A stretch of DNA of 64,000 nt, taken from positions 186,001 through 250,000 of the forward strand of contig JACKHB010000002.1 in the NCBI GenBank assembly GCA_020639195.1, in the 5' to 3' direction. Shown here piece after piece: positions 43,606-53,732 of this stretch; position 1 is the first letter of the stretch, and every line of letters begins with the position of its first letter. Below the pieces are notes generated by a model. The model did not search any database. It was not told where the DNA came from and saw only the letters and a list, made by a program, of their open reading frames with translations. Source of the stretch: Phycisphaeraceae bacterium. Lineage in GTDB: Bacteria; Planctomycetota; Phycisphaerae; Phycisphaerales; UBA1924. The translations under genes were made by a program, and so were the position numbers.

Positions 43606-44786
43606 GCCTCGAGTCTCGCCCGGTCGAGGCGCCGGTTTGGAAACCACGTTCCCCCGGGGAGGGAGATCCGAGCGAGAAGGACAGCGGCGAGCCCCGGGAT
43701 GAGCATGGGCTCGCGCCGCTGGACAAAGCCCATCCAGAACATGGGGAGCGCCGCCCCGATCCCGAACGCGAGCGTGAGCCGTTTTCGGCGGCCGCACGGG
43801 CCCGCCAGCCCGGCGTGCCCATCGCGCGTGGGGATCATCGCGATCAGGACGTACGCCGGGAACACCAGGCCGTAGAAGCCCATGATCGATCTGTACACGG
43901 ACTCGCCTGCGGGCGCATCGAGCGACGCCCCGGCGATGACCAGGAGCACGATGACCGATGCGCCGATGACCAGTGAACGCGTGGTCGCTCCACGTGGAGA
44001 GGCTTTGGAGGCTCTCTCGGCGTGCAAGAGCGTGGTCAGCGTGAGTTGAATCAGCCAGTGGGCGTAGACCAGGGTGTAGAACCGTGGGCCCGGGCCGGCG
44101 GCGCCCGATTCTCCGACGATGGCGGGTGCGTAAAGGACCGTGAAGAGGATCATGACGGGGAAGAGGAGCAGGAAGCCCACGGTGAACGCGGCCTTCGGCG
44201 ATGGGCTGCGCGCGTGCGCGTGAAGGAAGGTTGCATCGAGGTACGGGCAGAGCAGGAATCCGAACAGGCAGACGGGCGCCAGCCACAGGGCCGACGTGTC
44301 GAACGCACCTGCCAATGGAGATGATGGCACGTCGGGCAGGGTCGCGGACCACGCCAGCAGGCCCAGGGAGACAAGCCAGACGCCGAACGCGATGATGCGT
44401 CGGTCGGCGCGGAGCAGCATCGCTCCGGCGACTGCGGCGACGGCCGCGGCGAGCAGCGCGATCGTGAGGGGAGAGTCGATCGTGTGCCCCCACCGGCGGA
44501 GCATCCATCCGATCCACACGGTGTGGAATCCGATCGTCACGAGACTGAACGCGATGACGGCGGCTCGATGGCGCTCGACGATTCGCGCCGATCGAGTCAG
44601 GACCCAGCCCATGGCGGCGGCGCCGAGGCAATTGGGCAGGAGGAACACGACCAGACCCGCTACGCCATAGTCTCGGATCAGCAGCGCGGGCAGGAACATC
44701 CCGATGCACCACGTCCAGGAGCAGGCCAGATAGGCGGCCCAGCCGAGCGTGGGAACGATCGAGGAGCGTCGAGCGGGATCGGACAC
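43602..44786 (-). CDS. Polytopic membrane protein of unknown function
   Basis: A 394-residue integral membrane protein with about ten hydrophobic helices, for example WAAYLACSWTWCIGMFLPAL, VVFLLPNCLGAAAMGWVLT and TVGFLLLFPVMILFTVLYAP. A short stretch PYLDATFLHAHARSPSPKAA sits between helices and has conserved-looking charged residues. I cannot assign a family or transport function. It converges on queG; the two stop codons overlap at 43602-43605. The ORF is clearly coding by its hydrophobicity pattern. It is followed 10 bases later on the same strand by the histidine kinase gene's 3' end, so it lies upstream of nothing obviously related. Confidence 0.65.
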   Translation of the reverse strand: MSDPARRSSIVPTLGWAAYLACSWTWCIGMFLPALLIRDYGVAGLVVFLLPNCLGAAAMGWVLTRSARIVERHRAAVIAFSLVTIGFHTVWIGWMLRRWGHTIDSPLTIALLAAAVAAVAGAMLLRADRRIIAFGVWLVSLGLLAWSATLPDVPSSPLAGAFDTSALWLAPVCLFGFLLCPYLDATFLHAHARSPSPKAAFTVGFLLLFPVMILFTVLYAPAIVGESGAAGPGPRFYTLVYAHWLIQLTLTTLLHAERASKASPRGATTRSLVIGASVIVLLVIAGASLDAPAGESVYRSIMGFYGLVFPAYVLIAMIPTRDGHAGLAGPCGRRKRLTLAFGIGAALPMFWMGFVQRREPMLIPGLAAVLLARISLPGGTWFPNRRLDRARLEA

Positions 44787-44795
44787 GCGGCGAGT

Positions 44796-45635
44796 CTAGT
44801 TCGAGGGAGTTGCGACGCGCGGCAGGCGCACGCGAAACGATGTCCCCTTGCCCAGTTCGCTGTGCACGTCGATCGTGCCGCCGTGTGCCTCGACGATGCG
44901 CCGGGTTGTGGGCAGTCCGAGCCCCGTGCCGCCGGACTTGGTCGTGAAATAGGGTGTGAAGACCTTGGCGAGCGTGTCGGCGTTCATGCCAGGGCCGGTG
45001 TCGGTCACGGTGATCTCGATGACGGGATGCCGCTCGTCGTCGGCCGCGGGGGCGACGCGCACCATGAGTTCGCGCGAGGGCGTGTCGCCGGCGGCCATGG
45101 CCTGCACCGCGTTGAGCAGCAGGTTCAAGATGGCCTGCTTGAGCAGGCCGGGGTCGACGGAGGTGACGGGCGCGGCCGGCGCGGGATCGAATCGCAGCCG
45201 GACTCCGCTCTGCTCGGCCTGAGGGTGGAAGAAATCGGTGAGCTCTCCGATCAGTTCGTTGACGTCGCAGGGGATCGTCTCGAGTCGGATGTTGCCGGCG
45301 AAGCGGAGGAAATCCTCGAGGATGCCCTTGAGCCGCTCGGTCTCGCGGCGGAGGGCGCCGATTCGGCGCTCAAGGCGGCTCTTGTCGTCGGTGGGCGCCT
45401 GAAGATCACGCACCGCTTCGGCGAGCAGTTCGGCGTTGAGGCCGATGGTCGAGAGCGGATTGCGGATCTCGTGGGCGAGGCCTCCGGTCATGGCGCCCAG
45501 TTCGGCCATGCGCTCCGCGGTTCGGGCCCGCTGCTGGGCGCGGCGTTCTCGCTGGAGCGCGCGGCGGACCGATGGCCATGCCGCGAGGACCGTCGCGGCG
45601 ACGCCGGCAACGAGTCCGACGACGAACCAGAGCAT
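44796..45635 (-). CDS. Membrane-bound sensor histidine kinase
   Basis: A 279-residue kinase. One N-terminal transmembrane helix (MLWFVVGLVAGVAATVLAAW) leads through a short coiled coil (LQRERRAQQRARTAERMAEL) to the HisKA dimerisation helix with the phosphorylated His in GGLAHEIRNPLSTIGL. The ATPase domain has the N-box NLLLNAVQAM, the G1 box DTGPGM and G2 box GGTGLGL, followed by GTIDVHSELGKGTSFRV. It lacks any periplasmic sensor domain, so it may detect membrane state or a partner. The pattern resembles NtrB/ZraS-type kinases. No response-regulator gene is within the window, so it is an orphan here. Confidence 0.88.
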   Translation of the reverse strand: MLWFVVGLVAGVAATVLAAWPSVRRALQRERRAQQRARTAERMAELGAMTGGLAHEIRNPLSTIGLNAELLAEAVRDLQAPTDDKSRLERRIGALRRETERLKGILEDFLRFAGNIRLETIPCDVNELIGELTDFFHPQAEQSGVRLRFDPAPAAPVTSVDPGLLKQAILNLLLNAVQAMAAGDTPSRELMVRVAPAADDERHPVIEITVTDTGPGMNADTLAKVFTPYFTTKSGGTGLGLPTTRRIVEAHGGTIDVHSELGKGTSFRVRLPRVATPSN

Positions 45636-45647
45636 CAGAGGGTCAGG

Positions 45648-45941
45648 TTACCCGCCGGACCTTCGCGGTGAGCGGGTGTAGTTCTGCCTTGGGAGGACCA
45701 CGATCTCCGCCGGCTCGGTGCGGGCGACGCTGGTGGCCTTCCATCCGGTGGGGGTGAGTTCGGCGGAGTACTTGACCGAGATTCCGTCCTGCAGCGCGCG
45801 GAACCCCTCACCGGCGATGGCGGTGTAGTGCACGAAGATGTCTTGTCCCTCGGGCCCGATAATGAAGCCGTATCCCTTGCGGGGATCGAACCACTTCACG
45901 GTGCCCTCGACGTTGTCGAGTTTCTTGGCCTGATCACTCAC
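45648..45941 (-). CDS. Cold-shock-domain RNA-binding protein
   Basis: A 97-residue protein with a cold-shock domain: EGTVKWFDPRKGYGFIIG (RNP1 KGYGFI) and QDIFVHYTAIAGEGFRAL (RNP2 IFVHY), followed by the WKATSVARTEP end of the fold. It binds single-stranded nucleic acid as an RNA chaperone. About 25 extra residues at the C-terminus (PAEIVVLPRQNYTRSPRRSG) are basic and unconserved. It starts with GTG at 45941, six bases after AGGAG. The GTG is not an ATG, but the ribosome site and domain start coincide, which supports it. Confidence 0.88.
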   Translation of the reverse strand: MSDQAKKLDNVEGTVKWFDPRKGYGFIIGPEGQDIFVHYTAIAGEGFRALQDGISVKYSAELTPTGWKATSVARTEPAEIVVLPRQNYTRSPRRSGG

Positions 45942-46244
45942 TGGCGGCTCCTGAACGAGCCACAACCGACGGGATCGAGCGAGCGTGAACCGCTTCCCCG
46001 GTGCGCTCCGGTCCTCGTTCCGCCCGGCGCGGACATGGCACTTCCGCGTTCGTCCCGATCCTCCACGGGACATCTCCGGCGGTCCTTCGCGTGGCGGCGT
46101 GGGCCACACTCTTTGCCCAGATTACCACGGCCGACGGCCGAGGGCAATCCGTCCATCGACTCTTTGCGCGATGCCGGGTGGGGTTGTGCGGGGCGGTGTG
46201 ATTCGCCTCCTGCTAGGGCCCGAGAACCGCGCGCTGTTGTTCGC

Positions 46245-48410
<2,166 letters not shown>

Positions 48411-48416
48411 TGATTG

Positions 48417-48437
48417 ACCCCTTGGGGCACAGCCCCA
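48417..48437 (-). promoter_or_regulatory. pnp: Hairpin adjoining the pnp ribosome-binding site
   Basis: On the minus strand TGGGGC-TGT-GCCCCA forms a perfect 6-bp stem (48423-48437), directly followed by AGGGG, the probable ribosome site of pnp, and CAATCA before the ATG. The CCCC arm could pair with the upstream GGGG or, partly, with the ribosome-site G-run. pnp of enterobacteria is controlled through leader hairpins; whether this one acts similarly is inference. Confidence 0.4.
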
Positions 48438-48573
48438 TGTGTGCGCGGCGTTGATCCGCGGCGTGGGGGTCGCTGTCGATCCTCGTCCCTAGAGGCAGAG
48501 GCATGACGCAGAGAGAACCGCTGCGGCGTGCCCACTGCCACTAAGAGGTCGTTCGACAGGGACCCCAACCGGT

Positions 48574-48611
48574 AAAGAAAGCGGCCCGCCTTCCGTTGGG
48601 AACGCGGGCCG
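48574..48611 (-). terminator. Intrinsic terminator of rpsO
   Basis: On the minus strand CGGCCCGC pairs with GCGGGCCG across a 14-base loop (48582-48589 with 48604-48611), and TTTCTTT follows at 48580-48574. It begins 9 bases after the rpsO stop codon. This is the best intrinsic terminator in the window. It would separate rpsO from pnp, or act as an RNase processing site in a joint transcript. Confidence 0.7.
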
Positions 48612-48619
48612 TCGGGTGG

Positions 48620-48886
48620 CTACTTGCGCAGTCCGAGGCGCTTGATGAGGTCGCGGTAGCGCTCGGGCTGCGTGCGTGACAGGTATCGCAGCAGCCGGTT
48701 GCGCTTGCTGACCATCATGACCAGGCCCCGGCGCGAATGGAAATCCTTGCGGTGCGATCGCAGGTGCTCGGCGACCTCCTTGATGCGGGCCGTGAGCACA
48801 GAAATCTGAACCTCCGGCGAGCCGCTGTCGCCGTCGTGTCGCCGGCTTTCGTGCACCACCGTCCGCTTGGCTTCCGCCGTGATCAT
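48620..48886 (-). CDS. rpsO: 30S ribosomal protein S15
   Basis: An 88-residue S15 of standard length, a primary binder of the 16S rRNA central domain. It has SPEVQISVLTARIKEVAEHL (helix 2) and the invariant HRKDFHSRRGLVMMVSKRNR, ending LSRTQPERYRDLIKRLGLRK. The ATG at 48886 begins MITAEAKRTVVHES. It is 157 bases from the divergent aminotransferase gene. Confidence 0.97.
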   Translation of the reverse strand: MITAEAKRTVVHESRRHDGDSGSPEVQISVLTARIKEVAEHLRSHRKDFHSRRGLVMMVSKRNRLLRYLSRTQPERYRDLIKRLGLRK

Positions 48887-49043
48887 TTCACCTGTCCTCG
48901 TCGGTCTGGTTGGGCGTCGTTTGGAACTTGCGAGGCTGGAACACTATGGCCGTCCCGACGCTCGATCAACTGGGGGGCTGCCCCACCGAGTCCCTGCGAG
49001 GGGCCGCGGATTCGGTCCGTCGCCACCCTATGCTGAGCCCCCC

Positions 49044-50309
49044 ATGCCCTCCACGCATCCAGGACTGTCGCATCGCGTGACGGCGCTCAAGCCTTCGGTC
49101 ACGATCGCGGTCGCGGCTCGCGCAAGAGAGATGGCGCGCCAGGGGATCGAGGTCATCGGCTTCACGCTGGGCGAGCCGGATTTCGACACGCCCGTGCTCG
49201 CGAAGCAGGCCGCCATCTCGGCGCTGATGGCGGGACAGACCAAGTACATGGCCACCTTGGGAGACCTCGAGACCAGGGGGGTCATCGCGGAGAAGCTGAC
49301 GCGAGAGAACGGCATTCCTGGCCTCACGGCCGAGCATGTGGCGATCAGCGCCGGCGGCAAGCAGGCGCTGTATGTGCTCTTTCATTGCCTGATCGATGAG
49401 CCGCGCGACGGTGAGCCGGCCGCGGAGGTCCTGCTGCCGACGCCCACGTGGGTCAGCTACGGACCGATCGCGGAGATGGCCGGCGCGAGGATCGTGACGC
49501 TGCCGACGAGCCGGGAGCAGGGGTTCCTGATCGAGCCGGATCGGCTGCGGGCGGCCATCAACGAGCGCACCCGGGCCATCGTGCTGTGCACGCCGAGCAA
49601 CCCGTGCGGGACGATGTACCCCGAATCGCACCTGCGCGAGATCGCGTCGGTGGTCGGGGAGGCAGCGCGGACGACCGCGCCGGATCTCTTGCTGGTGGTG
49701 GACGAGATCTACGAGAAGGTCGTCTACGGAAAGACGCCGCACTTCTCGGTGGGCTCGATCCCGGAGATCGCCGAGCGGACGGTGACGGTCAATGGCCTGT
49801 CCAAGGCGTACGCCATGACCGGCTGGCGGGCGGGATACGCCGCGTGCTCGGGAGCGTTCGGTCTCCGGCTGATCAACGCCATGGGCACGCTCCAAGGGCA
49901 GATCAGCACCAACATGACGTCCTTTGTGTATCCGGCGATTCGCGCGGCGCTCACTCAGTGCGGCGAGAGCGTCGAGACGATGCGGCGCGCCTTCGCCGGG
50001 CGAGCCGAGGTGATCTGCGGGCTGCTCGAGGGGATGGACCGGCTGGTGCTGCGCCGCCCCGATGGGGCGATCTACGCCTTCCCCGACGTTTCCGGCTGCT
50101 TCGGGCTGCGATCGCCCGGAGGACGCGAGATCCGGTCATCGCTGGACTTTGCCGAGGCGCTGCTTGCGGAGCATCACGTGGCGGTGATCCCCGGCGAGGA
50201 CTTCGGCCCCCCGGGAGAGCGGCACGTCCGGATCAGCTTCGCGTGCTCCGAAGACCAGATCCGACGGGGCATGTCCAGGGTGGGCGAGTTCGTCGAGTCG
50301 TTGCGGTAG
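49044..50309 (+). CDS. Class I pyridoxal-phosphate aminotransferase (aspartate type)
   Basis: A 421-residue fold-type I aminotransferase of the AspC/thermophile AAT group. Conserved parts are IGFTLGEPDFDTP near the N-terminus, GQTKYMATLG and LLPTPTWVSYGPI in the cofactor region, CTPSNPCGTMYPE, the VDEIYEKVVYG Asp/Tyr pair, and the PLP lysine in VNGLSKAYAMTGWRAGY, with the substrate Arg in HVRISFACSEDQIRRG. It should transfer amino groups between aspartate (or another amino acid) and 2-oxoglutarate; prephenate is also possible for this group. The ATG at 49044 follows the divergent rpsO region; an upstream frame to 48867 is not conserved. Confidence 0.93.
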   Translation: MPSTHPGLSHRVTALKPSVTIAVAARAREMARQGIEVIGFTLGEPDFDTPVLAKQAAISALMAGQTKYMATLGDLETRGVIAEKLTRENGIPGLTAEHVAISAGGKQALYVLFHCLIDEPRDGEPAAEVLLPTPTWVSYGPIAEMAGARIVTLPTSREQGFLIEPDRLRAAINERTRAIVLCTPSNPCGTMYPESHLREIASVVGEAARTTAPDLLLVVDEIYEKVVYGKTPHFSVGSIPEIAERTVTVNGLSKAYAMTGWRAGYAACSGAFGLRLINAMGTLQGQISTNMTSFVYPAIRAALTQCGESVETMRRAFAGRAEVICGLLEGMDRLVLRRPDGAIYAFPDVSGCFGLRSPGGREIRSSLDFAEALLAEHHVAVIPGEDFGPPGERHVRISFACSEDQIRRGMSRVGEFVESLR

Positions 50310-50318
50310 TCTGTGATC

Positions 50319-52142
50319 ATGGACTCGATGAACGACATCCTGGAACTGGCGATCGGCGCCCACCGAGCCGGGGATGCGTTGCGGGCGGAATCGGCGTACC
50401 GGGCGTTTCTTTCTCGATCACCGGACCACCACGGCGCCTCGGCGATGCTGGGGCAGTTGCTCACAGAGACGAATCGAAGGGCGGACGCAATCGCGCTGCT
50501 CGAGCCGATCGTGCGCGAGCATCCTCGGGCCGTTCAGGCCCGCTTCCGGCTGGCCATGGCCCTGCTTGGGGAGCGTCGTGACGACGAAGCGATCGACCAC
50601 CTGCGCGAGGCGGTGCGGCAACGCGATCCCGAGCCGCAGCTTCACTTCTGGCTGGGTGCGGCCTTGGAGCGGACCAATCGGCGGAGGGAGGCCGAGCGGT
50701 GCTTTCGTGAAGCGATGTCACGCACGATCGACGAGCGCGAGCCGCTGCGTCAACTGGCCCTGCAGTTTCATCAGATCGGTCGGCCGGAGCTCTCCGCCGA
50801 GTGCCTCGAGCGCGTGCTCGAACGGCGACCCGACGACGTCGATTCGCTGCTGAAACTCGCCGGATCGTTCCGGCTGTCGAGACAGAACGAACGAGCGATT
50901 CGGGCCCTCGAGTCCGCGCTCACCCATGACCCCACTCTCGCTGCCGCGCACGCGGCGATTGCCGATCTTCACGAACGGGGCGGACGAGTTGACCTCGCGA
51001 GACATCACGCAATGGCGGCACTGGAGTCTGAGCCGCGGAATCTTGGGCTGATCGCGATGTTGGCGCGCCTCGATCGGCGCGATGGTCGCGCCGCAGAGGC
51101 CGCCGAGCGCCTGGGTCGGGCGCTGCGGAGCGCGGGCCCGACACAGCCCGGCGAGGCGGCGGCGCGCGTGGAGCTTGGGCACGTTCTGGATGCCATGGGA
51201 GAGTACGCCACGGCGTTTGAATCCGTGGCTTCCGGCAAACAGCTCGCGATGGGGCCGCCCGGCCGGATCGATCTCGGGGCCTATCCATCGCGAGTTGCGA
51301 GGAGAGGATCCCAATACCCGCCGGAAGTCATGCGAGGATGGCCAGCGCGCCCTCCCGAGGGCGCCGGCCAGGCGCCGGCGTTCTTGATGGGGTTCCCCCG
51401 CTCGGGCACGACGCTGACCGAACAGGTGCTCAGCTCGCATCCTCGAATCGTCACGACCGACGAGGCGGAGTTGCTCGATGTGCTGCTGATGGCGGCGCGC
51501 GAGCGGGCTCCCGGACCGGAGGACGACGGAGCTGACCTCGAGGCCCTGACCGATACGGACGTGCTCGAACTGCGAGCGATGCACACGGCACTGGCCGAGC
51601 GATCGTTGGGAGCCGGATCCATTGAGGGTCGGGTCGTCGTGGACAAGCTCCCACTGAACACGATCAACCTGCCGGTCGTGCGGCGTGTCTTCCCCGATGC
51701 CAAAGTGCTGTTCGCGCTGCGCGATCCGCGGGATGTCTGCGTGTCATGCTTCTTTCAGTGGTTTGAGTTGAACGCGGCGATGGCACAATTCCACTCGATA
51801 GAGAGCACGGCCGAGTTGTACGCGTCCGTCATGGGGCTCTGGCTGAAATGGCGGGGCGAAATCGGGCTCGAATCGCACGAAACTCGCTACGAGGATCTGG
51901 TCGAGGACCTCGAGGGCGCGGCACGGCGCATCATCGGGTTCCTGGACCTTGAATGGACCGCCGACCTGCTGCAATTCCATGAGCGCGGCGCCCCGAGGAC
52001 CATCAGCACGCCGAGCTTTGCCAGCGTTCGAGAACCGCTTCACGCGCGCGCCACGCAGCGATGGCGCCACTATGCTCGCCAGCTCGAGCCGGTGCGAGAG
52101 CGATTGGCCCCATTCGTGAGCGCATTCGGGTATCAGGACTGA
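50319..52142 (+). CDS. TPR-repeat sulfotransferase
   Basis: A 607-residue two-part protein. Residues 1-320 are tetratricopeptide repeats (for example GAHRAGDALRAESAYRAFLS and AVQARFRLAMALLGERRDDE). The C-terminal part is a PAPS-dependent sulfotransferase: the 5'-phosphosulfate loop is FLMGFPRSGTTLTEQVLSSH, and the 3'-phosphate site is in VLFALRDPRDVCVSCFFQWF. Such proteins sulfate sugars, peptides or proteins; TPR-sulfotransferases are common in planctomycetes and some proteobacteria. The ATG at 50319 was taken rather than the GTG six bases earlier; another ATG lies at 50328. No ribosome site decides between them. The stop overlaps the convergent xylulokinase gene by 10 bases. Confidence 0.88.
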   Translation: MDSMNDILELAIGAHRAGDALRAESAYRAFLSRSPDHHGASAMLGQLLTETNRRADAIALLEPIVREHPRAVQARFRLAMALLGERRDDEAIDHLREAVRQRDPEPQLHFWLGAALERTNRRREAERCFREAMSRTIDEREPLRQLALQFHQIGRPELSAECLERVLERRPDDVDSLLKLAGSFRLSRQNERAIRALESALTHDPTLAAAHAAIADLHERGGRVDLARHHAMAALESEPRNLGLIAMLARLDRRDGRAAEAAERLGRALRSAGPTQPGEAAARVELGHVLDAMGEYATAFESVASGKQLAMGPPGRIDLGAYPSRVARRGSQYPPEVMRGWPARPPEGAGQAPAFLMGFPRSGTTLTEQVLSSHPRIVTTDEAELLDVLLMAARERAPGPEDDGADLEALTDTDVLELRAMHTALAERSLGAGSIEGRVVVDKLPLNTINLPVVRRVFPDAKVLFALRDPRDVCVSCFFQWFELNAAMAQFHSIESTAELYASVMGLWLKWRGEIGLESHETRYEDLVEDLEGAARRIIGFLDLEWTADLLQFHERGAPRTISTPSFASVREPLHARATQRWRHYARQLEPVRERLAPFVSAFGYQD

Positions 52143-53701
52143 GTCACGGTCGCCCGGTCAATCTCGCCCAAGTCCGGATTCAACGGCGCGAGAGCCGGAT
52201 ACGCCTTGGCAAAGGCCCTGCGGATAGGCCCGTAGGCCAGCGCATTGTCGGAGGGGACGCGGGTCTCGGCGATCTCGATCGTCTCGGCGCAGGCGGCGGA
52301 CACACTTTCCCAGACGCCCGCGCCAACGCCGGCCATGAGCGCTGCGCCCAGGGAGGGTCCCTCATCGGCCCGTGGCGTCAGCACCGGCGCGTCGAGCACG
52401 TCGGCCAAGATCTGACGCCAGAGCGCCGACCGAGCGCCGCCACCGCCGACCAGGACTCGCTGGTGGGCGACGCCCGCGCCCGCCATCAGGTCGACGATCT
52501 GGCGCAGCGTCATGCACACACCCTCGAGGACCGATCTCACGATGTGCTCGCGCGCGTGACGGACGGTGAGACCAATCCAGGCGCCCCGCGCCTGGGGATC
52601 TGGGAATGGACACCGTTCGCCGGTCAATTGTGGGAGGAACAGCAAGCCGCGGGAGCCCGGGGGCGAGCCACCCGCCCACTCCACCATGGACGCGTAGTCG
52701 GCCTCCGGAAAGAGCACGTCTCGCATCCACCTCACGCAGCCCGCGGCGGAGAGTGAACAGCCTGTGACGCAGTACGCGCCTCGCATGTGTGCCGTGCCGT
52801 CGGCCGCGCACATGGAGTGGAAGCGCCCCGGCGTCGTGGGATCCAGGTCTCGAAGCGGCGCTGCGGTGTGGGCGTAGACAACGCCGCTGGTACCCAGCGT
52901 GATCAGGATTGATCCCGGCGTGACGACGCCCGCCCCCGCCGCGCCCGCCATGTTGTCGCCCGACCCGGCCACCACCGGGACTCCTTCCGGCACGCCCGTC
53001 TGTTCGGCCGCCCAGCGCGTGACCCATCCGACGACCTCGCACGATTCGGCGACACGCGGAAGGAGATCGCGATCGATGCCGAATGTCCGCAGGCTCGGCG
53101 CCGACCAGTCTCGCGATTCGAGATCGAGCAGCAGCGTGCCCGCCGCGTCTCCGACATCGGTGGCCACTTCGCCGGTCAGGCGGAACCGCACATAGTCCTT
53201 TGGCATCATTGCGGCGCGGGCGGCGCCCCAGACATCGGGCTGAAGGGCGCGCTGCCAGAGCATCTTGGGCAACGTGAAGCCCGGCAGCGCCGCGTTGCCG
53301 CAACGGCGCACGAGATCCAATCTGCCACCGAGCGCCGTTTCGATCTGCTCGCACTGAGAGGCCGTTCGCTGGTCGTTCCAGAGGATTGCGGGGGCGAGCG
53401 CCCCATCTCGCTGCCCCTTGGCGTCAAGAGAGTGGCGGTCGAGCAGAACGAGTCCGTGCATCTGGCCGGTGAGGCCAATTGCGCCGACCTCCGCTCGACG
53501 GCTTGCCGAGATTCCCGAGAAGGCCTGCGCGATCGCCTCGCGGGTCGCGATCCACCACGCTTGCGGATCTTGCTGAGACCAGCCGGGGGCGGGCGTGTCG
53601 AGCGGATACCCCGCCGATCCGGACGCCATCGTCCGGCCCATTTCGTCGCAGAGCAGGGCCTTTGTCGATGATGTGCCGACGTCGATTCCAAGGAGCAGCA
53701 T
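52133..53701 (-). CDS. xylB: Xylulokinase
   Basis: A 522-residue FGGY-family carbohydrate kinase. The N-terminal ATPase-fold half has LLLGIDVGTSSTKALLCDE and GLTGQMHGLVLLD, and the xylulokinase-type WNDQRTASQCEQIE. The C-terminal half has the catalytic Asp in AGSGDNMAGAAGAG, the phosphate loop LITLGTSGVVYAHT, and ADEGPSLGAALMAG. It phosphorylates D-xylulose to xylulose 5-phosphate, feeding the pentose phosphate pathway. It pairs in function with the xylose-isomerase-like protein at 19845, although the two genes are not clustered. It lies 31 bases from the peptidase gene on the same strand. Confidence 0.9.
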   Translation of the reverse strand: MLLLGIDVGTSSTKALLCDEMGRTMASGSAGYPLDTPAPGWSQQDPQAWWIATREAIAQAFSGISASRRAEVGAIGLTGQMHGLVLLDRHSLDAKGQRDGALAPAILWNDQRTASQCEQIETALGGRLDLVRRCGNAALPGFTLPKMLWQRALQPDVWGAARAAMMPKDYVRFRLTGEVATDVGDAAGTLLLDLESRDWSAPSLRTFGIDRDLLPRVAESCEVVGWVTRWAAEQTGVPEGVPVVAGSGDNMAGAAGAGVVTPGSILITLGTSGVVYAHTAAPLRDLDPTTPGRFHSMCAADGTAHMRGAYCVTGCSLSAAGCVRWMRDVLFPEADYASMVEWAGGSPPGSRGLLFLPQLTGERCPFPDPQARGAWIGLTVRHAREHIVRSVLEGVCMTLRQIVDLMAGAGVAHQRVLVGGGGARSALWRQILADVLDAPVLTPRADEGPSLGAALMAGVGAGVWESVSAACAETIEIAETRVPSDNALAYGPIRRAFAKAYPALAPLNPDLGEIDRATVTQS

Positions 53702-53732
53702 GCGGCGTTGAGTGTACCGCGGGACCCGCGAA

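Noticed and set aside
48887..49043. Sigma-70-type promoters between rpsO and the aminotransferase gene
   Set aside because: Possible -10-like TATGG and TTGCGA pieces are present, but spacing and match are too poor to claim in such GC-rich DNA.
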